Assembly: GCF_022899245.1 (NCBI RefSeq)
Contig: NZ_JALJAZ010000001.1
Location: 104,501-168,500, forward strand
Reading direction: 5' to 3'
DNA length: 64,000 bases
Source of the DNA: Falsirhodobacter halotolerans
GTDB lineage: Bacteria > Pseudomonadota > Alphaproteobacteria > Rhodobacterales > Rhodobacteraceae
Shown here: positions 56,736 to 64,000 of the stretch, one piece after another
How the letters are laid out: each line of letters starts with the position of its first letter
Position numbering within the stretch: position 1 is the stretch's first letter
Translations under genes and position numbers: made by a program
The notes under the pieces: model-generated
Told to the model about the DNA's origin: nothing
What the model saw: only the letters and a program-made list of their open reading frames with translations
The model's database searches: none

Positions 56736-58024
56736 ACGGTCACCTTCATCGGGGCCTGTTCGCCCACCTCGAACACGCGTTTGTAGCGGGCGATCTCCTC
56801 CGCCGGGCCGATGGCCTTCAGCGGATTGTCGGACAGTTTCACCGTGGGGCGGCCATTGGCCGAAATGGCCTTGCAGACCAGGCTGAACGGGTCCAGCGCG
56901 CCGTCCGGCACCAGCCCGCGGAAATCGTTGGTCAGCATCGTCCCCCAGCCGAACGAGGTCTTGACCCGGCCCTTGAACCGCGCGTGCAGATCCTCGATCT
57001 TGTCCACATCCAGCCCGTCGGAAAAGACGATCAGCTTGTCGCGCGGATCCTCGCCCCGGTCCTGCCACCAGCGAATCGCACGTTCGGCCCCGGTCGCGGG
57101 ATCGCCGCTGTCGATCCGCACGCCGGTCCATGTGGTCAGCCAGTCGGGCGCGCGTTTCAGGAACCCTTCGGACCCGAAGGTGTCGGGCAGCATGACGCGC
57201 AGGTTGCCGTCATGCTCTTCGTGCCAGTCGGCCATGACCTTGTAGGGGGCCTGGGCCAGTTCGGCGTCGGTTTCGGCCAGCGCGGCATAGACCATGGGCA
57301 GTTCGTGGGCGTTGGTGCCGATCGCCTCCACCTCGCGCCGCATGGCGATCAGGCAGTTCGACGTGCCGGTGAACGCGGTGCCCAAGCCCTCCTGCATCGC
57401 CTGCACGCACCAGTCCTGCCACAGGAAGGAATGGCGGCGGCGGGTGCCGAAGTCGGCGATCTTCAGATCGGGAATGGCGCGCAGCCGCTCGATCTTCTCC
57501 CACAGCTTGGTCATCGCGCGGGCATAGAGGACCTGAATCTCGAACCGTCCCATGCGTTCCAGAACCGCGCGGGACCGCAGTTCGACCATGACCGCCAGCG
57601 CCGGAATCTCCCACAGCATGACCTCGGGCCAGGTGCCCTCGAAGGTCAGCTCGTATTGGCCGTCCTTCTTTTCAAGGTGATAGGGCGGAAGCTGGAGGTT
57701 CTCGAACCACTCCATGAAATCGGGGCGGAACATCTGGCGTTTGCCGTAAAAGGTGTTGCCGCGCAGATAGGTCGATTCCCCCCGGGTCAGGCGCAGGCTG
57801 CGGACGTGGTCCAGTTGCTGGCGCAGCTCCCCCTCGTCGATCAGATCGGCCAGCCGGACCGAGGAGGTGCGGTTGATGATCTGGAATCGCACCTGCGTGT
57901 CGGGCCGGTTGCGAAAGATCGACTGGCACATCAGAAGCTTGTAGAAATCGGTGTCGATCAACGACCGGACGATCGGGTCGATCTTCCATTTGTGGTTGTG
58001 AACCCGTGTGGCGATATCGGCCAT
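56732..58024 (-). CDS. pncB: Nicotinate phosphoribosyltransferase
   Basis: 430-aa enzyme of NAD salvage converting nicotinate and PRPP to nicotinate mononucleotide. Motifs: [14 protein letters not shown] at the N-terminus, [30 protein letters not shown] and [11 protein letters not shown]. Full length. It directly follows pncA with no gap and overlaps rppH, making a three-gene unit. Confidence 0.96.
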   Translation of the reverse strand: MADIATRVHNHKWKIDPIVRSLIDTDFYKLLMCQSIFRNRPDTQVRFQIINRTSSVRLADLIDEGELRQQLDHVRSLRLTRGESTYLRGNTFYGKRQMFRPDFMEWFENLQLPPYHLEKKDGQYELTFEGTWPEVMLWEIPALAVMVELRSRAVLERMGRFEIQVLYARAMTKLWEKIERLRAIPDLKIADFGTRRRHSFLWQDWCVQAMQEGLGTAFTGTSNCLIAMRREVEAIGTNAHELPMVYAALAETDAELAQAPYKVMADWHEEHDGNLRVMLPDTFGSEGFLKRAPDWLTTWTGVRIDSGDPATGAERAIRWWQDRGEDPRDKLIVFSDGLDVDKIEDLHARFKGRVKTSFGWGTMLTNDFRGLVPDGALDPFSLVCKAISANGRPTVKLSDNPLKAIGPAEEIARYKRVFEVGEQAPMKVTV

Positions 58025-58615
58025 CTATCCCTCCAACGTCACGCCCGCGGCGCGCATTTCGGCCACGGCACGGTCCAACGAGCCGTCCAGATCGATCGCG
58101 CGGCAGGCGGCCATGTCCACCGTCGCGGCAAAGCCCAGACGCGCGGCGTCCAGCGCCGACCATGCGACGCAGTAATCCGTGGCCAGCCCCGTCAGCGTGA
58201 CCGCCGTCACCCCGCGATCCCGCAGGTATCCCGCAAGGCCGGTGGCGGTGGTCCGGTCATTCTCGAAAAACGCGGAATAGCTGTCGATGCCGACCCGCAT
58301 ACCCTTGCGCAGGATGATGTCGGCATCGGTTCGCAGGTCGGGATGGAACGCCGCCCCCGCCGTTCCCTGCACGCAGTGGCGGGGCCACAGCGTCTGGGGG
58401 CCGTAGGGCATGGGCACGGTGGAAAACGGCGCGGCACCGGCGACATCGGCAAAGCTGGAATGATCCTGCGGATGCCAGTCCTGCGTCAGCACGGTCGCAT
58501 CGAACCGGTCCATCGCGGCATTGATGCGGGGGATGACCCGATCGCCCCCTGTCACGGCCAAGGCGCCGCCGGGGCAGAAATCGTTCTGCACGTCGATCAC
58601 GATCAGTGCGTCCAT
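58025..58615 (-). CDS. pncA: Nicotinamidase
   Basis: 196-aa isochorismatase-fold amidase deamidating nicotinamide to nicotinate. Catalytic triad: Asp in VIDVQNDF (residue about 8), Lys in LRKG, Cys in TGLATDYCV; metal-binding residues in DWHPQDH. First step of the salvage route feeding pncB. Start 58615 (MDALIVIDVQ) has the family N-terminus; the longer frame start at 58678 is not needed. Confidence 0.94.
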   Translation of the reverse strand: MDALIVIDVQNDFCPGGALAVTGGDRVIPRINAAMDRFDATVLTQDWHPQDHSSFADVAGAAPFSTVPMPYGPQTLWPRHCVQGTAGAAFHPDLRTDADIILRKGMRVGIDSYSAFFENDRTTATGLAGYLRDRGVTAVTLTGLATDYCVAWSALDAARLGFAATVDMAACRAIDLDGSLDRAVAEMRAAGVTLEG

Positions 58616-58713
58616 GGCCCATCCCTCCTCAGGCCGTTGATGCGTAGGGGGGTGCGGTCCGCCCGTCAATGCCGACACTTGATTTTCCGCCGCCTTCGGC
58701 GCATCTGGCGGAC

Positions 58714-59580
58714 ATGCATATCGTAGCCGCGCTTTATCATTTCACCCGATTCCCCGACCCCGCCGCGCTGATCCCGCCCCTGCGGCAGGTGGCGGAGGGC
58801 GCGGGCGTGCGCGGATCGCTTCTGATCGCCCCCGAGGGGATCAACGGCACCATTGCCGGGTCCCGCGCAGGCATCGATGCCGTGCTGGCCGCCCTTCGCG
58901 CCCTGCCCGGATGTGCCGATCTGGAGTGGAAGGAAAGCACCGCACGCGACATGCCCTTCGACCGGCTGAAGGTGCGCCTGAAGCGCGAGATCGTGACGAT
59001 GGGCCAGCCCGACGTCGATCCCCGCGCCCGCGTGGGCCATTACGTGGAGGCGCGGGACTGGAACGACCTGATCCGCCAGCCCGACGTCGTGGTGATCGAC
59101 ACCCGCAACGATTACGAGGTGGAGATCGGCACGTTTCAGGGCGCGGTCGATCCCGACACGTCCTCGTTCGGCGAGTTTCCCGAATGGTGGGCGCAGAACA
59201 AGGACCGGTTCGCCGGCAAGCGTGTGGCGATGTTCTGCACCGGCGGGATCCGGTGCGAGAAATCGACGAATTATCTGCTGGGGCAGGGGGTGGAGGATGT
59301 GTTCCACCTGAAGGGCGGTATCCTGAAATACCTTGAGGAGGTGCCGCAGGACGACAGCCTGTGGCAGGGCGAATGCTATGTCTTCGACAAACGCGTCTCG
59401 GTCGGGCATGGGCTGGTGCAGGGCGATTACGGCATGTGCCACGCCTGCGGCCGCCCGGTGGACGCGGCGGCCCGCGCGCATTCCGATTACGAGGACGGGG
59501 TCGCCTGCCCCCGCTGCATCGGCGAATACACCGACGAGGATCGCGCGCGGTTCCGTATGCGCCAGCGCCAGCGCGCCTGA
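58714..59580 (+). CDS. trhO: tRNA uridine(34) hydroxylase, rhodanese-like
   Basis: 288-aa YceA/TrhO protein, rhodanese domain near residues 105-215 with active-site CTGGIRCEKS. C-terminal Cys pairs (CHACG, CPRCIG) may bind metal. TrhO oxidises U34 of certain tRNAs to ho5U using oxygen. Start 58714 follows GGCGGA; the upstream in-frame ATG 58669 has no ribosome site. It diverges from pncA across 98 nt. Confidence 0.9.
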   Translation: MHIVAALYHFTRFPDPAALIPPLRQVAEGAGVRGSLLIAPEGINGTIAGSRAGIDAVLAALRALPGCADLEWKESTARDMPFDRLKVRLKREIVTMGQPDVDPRARVGHYVEARDWNDLIRQPDVVVIDTRNDYEVEIGTFQGAVDPDTSSFGEFPEWWAQNKDRFAGKRVAMFCTGGIRCEKSTNYLLGQGVEDVFHLKGGILKYLEEVPQDDSLWQGECYVFDKRVSVGHGLVQGDYGMCHACGRPVDAAARAHSDYEDGVACPRCIGEYTDEDRARFRMRQRQRA

Positions 59581-59634
59581 CGGTTGCGGCACGGCGCGGC
59601 GCGCCCTAAAACCGTCGTAAAGAAGGAGAGTGCC

Positions 59635-61146
59635 ATGCCCCCCAAACCCGTCGTATTGTGCATCCTTGACGGCTGGGGCCTGCGCGAGGGGCGGGAGGCC
59701 AATGCCCCCGCGCTGGCGAACACACCCACGATGGACCGGCTGATGGCCACCTGTCCGCATTCCACGCTGGTGACCTTTGGCCCCGATGTGGGCCTGCCGA
59801 AAGGGCAGATGGGCAATTCCGAGGTCGGGCACACCAATATCGGCGCGGGCCGCGTCGTGGCGATGGATCTGGGCCAGATCGACCTTGCGATCGAGGATGG
59901 GACCTTCTTCACCAATCCCGCGCTGGGCGACTTCATCGCCAAGGTCCGCGCGGCAGGTGGGGCGGCGCATCTGATGGGCGTCATCTCGGACGGGGGGGTG
60001 CACGGGCATATCCTGCATCTGCTGGCGGCGGCCCGCGCGCTGGCCGAGGCGGGCCTGCCGGTGGTGATCCACGCGATCACCGACGGGCGGGACGTGGCGC
60101 CGTCCTCGGCGCTGACCTTCCTGAAGGCGGTGGAGGACAAGCTGCCCCACGGCGTGCGGATCGGCACGGTGTCGGGCCGGTATTACGCGATGGACCGGGA
60201 CACCCGCTGGGACCGGGTGATGCTGGCGCAGGCCGCCATCGTCGATGGGCAGGGGCAGATGGCCGGATCCGCGACGGAGGCGATCGAGGCCGCCTATGCC
60301 AAGGGTGAGACGGACGAATTCATCCGACCCACCGTCATCGACGGCTATGCGGGGGCGCGGGACGGCGATGGGCTGTTCTGCCTGAACTTCCGCGCCGACC
60401 GCGCGCGGGAAATCCTGTCGGCGCTGGGCGATACTGATTTCACCGCCGCCGAACGGCGCGGGGTGGCGTGGTCGTCGATGCTGGGTATGGTCGATTATTC
60501 CACGGCGCATGACGCCTACATGACCTCGGTCTTTCCCAAGCGGGCCATCGTCAACACGCTGGGCGAATGGGTGGCGGCGCAGGGCCGGACGCAGTTCCGG
60601 CTGGCCGAGACGGAGAAATATCCCCACGTCACCTTCTTCCTCAACGGCGGGCGGGAGCAGCCCTTCGCGGAGGAAGACCGCTTCATGCCGAAATCCCCCA
60701 AGGTCGCGACCTATGACCTGCAACCCGAAATGTCCGAACCGGAGGTGGCCGCGCAACTGGTGGGCGCGATCCGGCACGGCTATGACCTGATCGTGGTGAA
60801 TTTCGCGAACCCCGACATGGTGGGCCATACCGGCATCCTCGAGGCGGCGATGGCCGCGTGCGAGGCGGTGGATACCGGCCTTGGTCAGGCCGTGGCCGCG
60901 CTGGAGGAGGCGGGCGGCGCGATGCTGGTCATCGCCGATCACGGCAATTGCGAAACGATGGTCGATCCGGTCACCGGCGGGCCGCACACCGCGCATACGA
61001 CGAACCTCGTTCCCGCGATTCTGGTCGGCGGGGCGGCGGGGGCGCGCTTGCAGGACGGGCGGCTGGCCGATGTGGCACCCACGCTGCTGCAACTGATGGG
61101 CCTGCCGCAACCGGCGGAGATGACCGGAAAGAGCCTGATCGCATGA
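59635..61146 (+). CDS. gpmI: 2,3-bisphosphoglycerate-independent phosphoglycerate mutase
   Basis: 503-aa alkaline-phosphatase-superfamily glycolytic enzyme interconverting 3- and 2-phosphoglycerate with Mn2+. CILDGWGLRE (N-terminal Asp), nucleophile Ser in GNSEVGH (about residue 63), VNFANPDMVGHTG, and VIADHGNCE. AAGGAGAG precedes the ATG. Four-nt overlap with envC. Confidence 0.97.
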   Translation: MPPKPVVLCILDGWGLREGREANAPALANTPTMDRLMATCPHSTLVTFGPDVGLPKGQMGNSEVGHTNIGAGRVVAMDLGQIDLAIEDGTFFTNPALGDFIAKVRAAGGAAHLMGVISDGGVHGHILHLLAAARALAEAGLPVVIHAITDGRDVAPSSALTFLKAVEDKLPHGVRIGTVSGRYYAMDRDTRWDRVMLAQAAIVDGQGQMAGSATEAIEAAYAKGETDEFIRPTVIDGYAGARDGDGLFCLNFRADRAREILSALGDTDFTAAERRGVAWSSMLGMVDYSTAHDAYMTSVFPKRAIVNTLGEWVAAQGRTQFRLAETEKYPHVTFFLNGGREQPFAEEDRFMPKSPKVATYDLQPEMSEPEVAAQLVGAIRHGYDLIVVNFANPDMVGHTGILEAAMAACEAVDTGLGQAVAALEEAGGAMLVIADHGNCETMVDPVTGGPHTAHTTNLVPAILVGGAAGARLQDGRLADVAPTLLQLMGLPQPAEMTGKSLIA

Positions 61147-62246
61147 TCCGCGCCGCCGTCCTGATGGCGCTGATGGCCGCCCCCGCCTTTGCGGCGGGCC
61201 CGGCCGAACAGGCGCAGCAGGCGGCGGCGACCTTGCGCAAGGCGGTCAGCGACATGCAATCGGCGCGCGAGGGGCGGGACCGCGTGGCCGCCCTGACCCG
61301 TACCATCGGCGCCTATGAGGACGGGCTTGCGGCCCTGCGCGAAAGCCTGCGGCAGGTCGCCGCGCGCGAGGCCGATCTGCGCGCGCAGCAGGACGCGCGG
61401 CGGGCGGATCTGGGCCATATCCTTGGCGCGCTGGCGCGGATGGAAAGCGATCCCGGCCCGATGCTGATGCTGCATCCGGGCGGGCCGCTGGCGACGGTGC
61501 GGACGGGGATGATCCTGGCCGATGTCGGCCCCGCCCTTCAGGCCGAAGCCGACGGTATCGAATCCCGCCTGTCCGAACTGCGGCAACTGGCCGAGGTGCA
61601 GCGCGGCACCGCCGGCACGCTGGCCGAGGGGTTGCGCGTGGCGCAGGATGCCCGCGCCGCGCTGGGGCAGGCGATTTCCGACCGGACGGACCTGCCGCGC
61701 CGGTTCACCGACGATCCGTCGGTGCTGCGGGCGATCCTTGAAAGCTCGGACACGCTGGACGCATTCGCGGGCGGGCTGGACCCCGACGGGATGCCGCCCG
61801 GTTTTGCCGATCTGAAGGGCAGCCTGCCGCTTCCGGCCCATGCCACGCTGGTGCGCAAGGCGGATGCGCCAGACGCTGCGGGTGTGCGTCGTCCGGGAAT
61901 CATCCTGGCCACCGCGCCGGGCGCGCTGGTGACGGCACCGATGGCCGCGACCATCCGCTATCGTGGGCCGCTGACCAACTACGGAAATGTGATGATCCTT
62001 GAGCCCGGCTCGGGGTATCTGATGGTGATTGCTGGGCTTGAGACGTTGTATGGCGAGGTGGGCGAGGTGGTGCCCGCCGGGGCCGCTTTGGGCTTGATGC
62101 CGGGCGGCGATCAGGCTCTGGTGGATTTTCTGGGCCGGGCGGGCACGCCGCCGGGTGCGGGCGGAACGGAAACGCTGTATGTGGAACTTCGGCAGGGCAG
62201 CGGGCCCGTCGATCCCGCGCAGTGGTTCGCAGCGACCGAAAGGTGA
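61143..62246 (+). CDS. envC: EnvC-like murein hydrolase activator (degenerate M23 domain)
   Basis: 367-aa exported protein: signal peptide ending AAPAFAA (about 18), a long alpha-helical coiled-coil segment (about 20-230), then a LytM/M23 domain with NYGNVMILEPGSGYLMVIAGLE and LYVELRQGSGPVDP. The metal-binding His positions of active M23 peptidases are replaced, as in EnvC, so it likely activates amidases at the septum rather than cutting peptidoglycan. It sits in the gpmI-envC-ctpA order. Confidence 0.86.
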   Translation: MIRAAVLMALMAAPAFAAGPAEQAQQAAATLRKAVSDMQSAREGRDRVAALTRTIGAYEDGLAALRESLRQVAAREADLRAQQDARRADLGHILGALARMESDPGPMLMLHPGGPLATVRTGMILADVGPALQAEADGIESRLSELRQLAEVQRGTAGTLAEGLRVAQDARAALGQAISDRTDLPRRFTDDPSVLRAILESSDTLDAFAGGLDPDGMPPGFADLKGSLPLPAHATLVRKADAPDAAGVRRPGIILATAPGALVTAPMAATIRYRGPLTNYGNVMILEPGSGYLMVIAGLETLYGEVGEVVPAGAALGLMPGGDQALVDFLGRAGTPPGAGGTETLYVELRQGSGPVDPAQWFAATER

Positions 62247-62256
62247 TAGGACGCGT

Positions 62257-63594
62257 ATGAGAAAGTTTGTTCTGGCCGCTTTGGGCGGCACCGTGGCGGG
62301 GGTTCTGGCCACCACCCAACTGGCCGCGCCCCTGATCGCGCAGGAACAGAAGCATGACAGTTCCGTCTATGAACAGCTGGATCTGTTCGGCGATGTGTTC
62401 GAACGCATTCGCCAGCAATATGTCGAGGATGTGGACAGCAAGGAGCTGATCCAGGCCGCGATCAACGGGATGCTCACCTCGCTTGATCCGCATTCCAGCT
62501 ATCTGCCGCCCGACGATTTTTCCGACATGCAGGAACAGACGCGCGGCGAATTCGGCGGTCTGGGGATCGAGGTCACGACCGAGGACGGCTTCGTCAAGGT
62601 CGTGACGCCGATGGACGAAACGCCCGCCGCCGCCGCAGGCATCGAACCGGGCGACTTCATCACCGCCGTCGATGGCGAGTCGCTTCAGGGCCTGCCGCTG
62701 GATCAGGCGGTGGAGAAGATGCGCGGCCCGGTCGGGTCGGAAATCGTGATCACCATCGTGCGCGACGGGCAGACCGAACCCTTCGACGTGTCCCTGGTGC
62801 GCGACACGATCAAGGTGACGGCGGTGCGGTCGCGCACGGTCAGCGGCCACACGATCGTGTTGCGGGTGACGACGTTCAACGATCAGACCTATCCCGGGGT
62901 GCAGGCCGAACTGGCCAAGCGGGTCGAGGAACTGGGCGGGATGGACAATGTGAACGGCATCGTGCTGGATTTGCGCAACAACCCCGGCGGGCTGCTGACG
63001 CAGGCGATCAAGGTGTCGGACGCGTTTCTGGAGCAGGGGGAGATCGTCTCCACCCGCGGGCGCAACGAACAGGACAACGAACGCTACAACGCCGTGCCGG
63101 GGGATCTGGCGGAGGGCAAGCCGATCGTGGTCCTGATCAACGCGGGCTCGGCCTCGGCGTCGGAAATCGTGGCGGGGGCGTTGCAGGATCACAAGCGGGC
63201 CATCGTCGTGGGCACGAAAAGCTTCGGCAAGGGGTCGGTCCAGACCGTGGTGCCGGTGCGCAACGAAGGCGCGATGCGTCTGACCACCGCGCGGTATTAC
63301 ACGCCGTCGGGCCGGTCGATCCAGGCGCTGGGCGTGTCGCCCGACATCGTGGTGGAACAGCCCCGCGTCGATCCGCAGACCACGCCCGAGGATGCCGAAA
63401 CCGGATCCTCTGTTCGGTCGGAATCCAGCCTGCGCGGCATCCTGTCCAACGATTCGATGACCGAGGAGGAGCGTCAGCAACTGGAAGCCGACCGCGCGCT
63501 GGTGGAGGAAACCGCCCGGCTGCGGCAGGAGGATTACCAGCTGGCCTATGCCGTGGACATCCTGCGCGGCCTGTCGGTGGTCGAATCCCGCTGA
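62257..63594 (+). CDS. ctpA: C-terminal processing serine protease (S41, CtpA)
   Basis: 445-aa periplasmic protease: N-terminal signal/anchor (MRKFVLAALGGTVAGVLATTQ), PDZ domain about 80-170 (GGLGIEVTTEDGFVKV), then the S41 core with catalytic Ser in GSASASEIVAGAL and Lys in KSFGKGSVQT. Processes proteins from their C-terminus, in envelope remodelling. 10 nt after envC. Confidence 0.96.
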   Translation: MRKFVLAALGGTVAGVLATTQLAAPLIAQEQKHDSSVYEQLDLFGDVFERIRQQYVEDVDSKELIQAAINGMLTSLDPHSSYLPPDDFSDMQEQTRGEFGGLGIEVTTEDGFVKVVTPMDETPAAAAGIEPGDFITAVDGESLQGLPLDQAVEKMRGPVGSEIVITIVRDGQTEPFDVSLVRDTIKVTAVRSRTVSGHTIVLRVTTFNDQTYPGVQAELAKRVEELGGMDNVNGIVLDLRNNPGGLLTQAIKVSDAFLEQGEIVSTRGRNEQDNERYNAVPGDLAEGKPIVVLINAGSASASEIVAGALQDHKRAIVVGTKSFGKGSVQTVVPVRNEGAMRLTTARYYTPSGRSIQALGVSPDIVVEQPRVDPQTTPEDAETGSSVRSESSLRGILSNDSMTEEERQQLEADRALVEETARLRQEDYQLAYAVDILRGLSVVESR

Positions 63595-63601
63595 TCCTTC
63601 C

Positions 63602-63626
63602 GGCCCCGCCCCCGCGGCGGGGCCTT
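63602..63626. terminator. GC-rich hairpin between ctpA and arfB
   Basis: A 9-bp GGCCCCGCC/GGCGGGGCC stem with a 5-nt loop lies 8 nt after the ctpA stop and reaches the convergent arfB stop at 63625. The T-tail is minimal, so termination is only likely. Confidence 0.5.
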
Positions 63627-64000
63627 ACGTCAGGTCGTCATCCGCGACCTTGCCGCGCCCGGCCTTGACCCCGGCGCGGTTGGCTTTTGCCGCCAGCCGC
63701 CGCCGCTGGCTGCCCAAGGTGGGGCGGGTGGCGATCCGCCGCTTGGGCGCGACCAGCGCCTGCCGGATCAGGTCGGCCAGACGCTCGCGCGCGATCTCGC
63801 GGTTGCGGGCCTGGCTGCGGGTCTCCTCCACCTGAAGGATCAGCGCGCCTTCCTGCGTCCAGCGGCGTCCGGCCAACCGCTTCAATCGTGCCTTCACGGG
63901 GTCGGGCAAATGCGGCGACCGCGCCGCTTCGAACCGCAGTTCCACCGCGGTGGAGACCTTGTTGACGTTCTGCCCCCCGGGCCCCGAGGCCCGGACGAAG
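63625..64000 (-). CDS. arfB: Ribosome-rescue peptidyl-tRNA hydrolase ArfB (N-terminus beyond window edge)
   Basis: 125 residues of the C-terminal part are visible, open at the right edge. It contains the catalytic GPGGQNVNKVSTA motif near bases 63955-63985, followed by VELRF and a basic C-terminal tail (RIATRPTLGSQRRRLAAKA) that enters the mRNA channel. ArfB hydrolyses peptidyl-tRNA on stalled ribosomes. Only the first dozen or so residues are missing. Confidence 0.92.
   Translation of the reverse strand, partial: FVRASGPGGQNVNKVSTAVELRFEAARSPHLPDPVKARLKRLAGRRWTQEGALILQVEETRSQARNREIARERLADLIRQALVAPKRRIATRPTLGSQRRRLAAKANRAGVKAGRGKVADDDLT

Overview
The window reads as chromosomal DNA of an alphaproteobacterium of the Rhodobacterales (Rhodobacteraceae/Paracoccaceae type). 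The basis is a strongly G+C-rich sequence (about two thirds by eye), alphaproteobacterial gene orders (rimP-nusA-ylxR-infB, secA with ppiC-argJ-mutT diverging from it, dnaK-dnaJ, rnd-kdsD-lptCAB-hpf-ptsN, gpmI-envC-ctpA), and protein families typical of this order. Genes are packed tightly, often with 1-4 nt overlaps. I see no insertion sequence, prophage, CRISPR array, rRNA or tRNA. No gene-free stretch exceeds 300 bases; the longest gap (about 195 b, 32386-32580) is the divergent secA/ppiC promoter region.

Layout. 1-3797: a two-gene ABC exporter (first gene cut by the window edge) and an Fe-S RNA m5U methyltransferase. 3883-6092: two L,D-transpeptidases, a CAP-domain lipoprotein and a 63-aa secreted small protein. 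6162-9030: ferrochelatase, an NDUFAF5-like protein diverging from comF, glutaredoxin. 9030-15016: a MarR regulator leading into surface-glycan genes (epimerase, sugar-phosphate transferase, FlaA1/CapD epimerase-dehydratase, Wzi-type outer-membrane protein) and a YihY/BrkB membrane protein. 15010-20654: tamB and tamA. 20795-25559: xylulokinase, a Rieske-AIF flavoprotein, ubiG, proline iminopeptidase. 25722-35397: dnaK-dnaJ, radC, secA, a parvulin, argJ, mutT and a 47-aa small protein. 35463-40838: infB-ylxR-nusA-rimP.

40981-49790 is the accessory-looking part: a polysaccharide ABC permease, cysQ, a divergent kdsB, galU behind a palindromic promoter, two paralogous glycosyltransferases in tandem, a two-domain GT14-like glycosyltransferase, and a two-domain NodH-like sulfotransferase, the last three essentially contiguous. 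Together with the Wzi/FlaA1 block this suggests an exported, possibly sulfated, surface polysaccharide. The product is inferred, not shown. CysQ could fit this picture because it removes the PAP left by sulfotransferases.

49787-54350: ptsN, hpf, lptB, lptA, lptC, kdsD, rnd (LPS transport and Kdo precursor supply; rpoN, often present between lptB and hpf, is absent). 54418-58615: an FAH-family hydrolase, 1-Cys peroxiredoxin, small lipoprotein, and a tight pncA-pncB-rppH unit. 58714-64000: trhO, gpmI, envC, ctpA and the start-truncated arfB. Most of the window is core housekeeping. The best candidates for something undescribed are the glycosyltransferase/sulfotransferase cassette and a few small orphan proteins.
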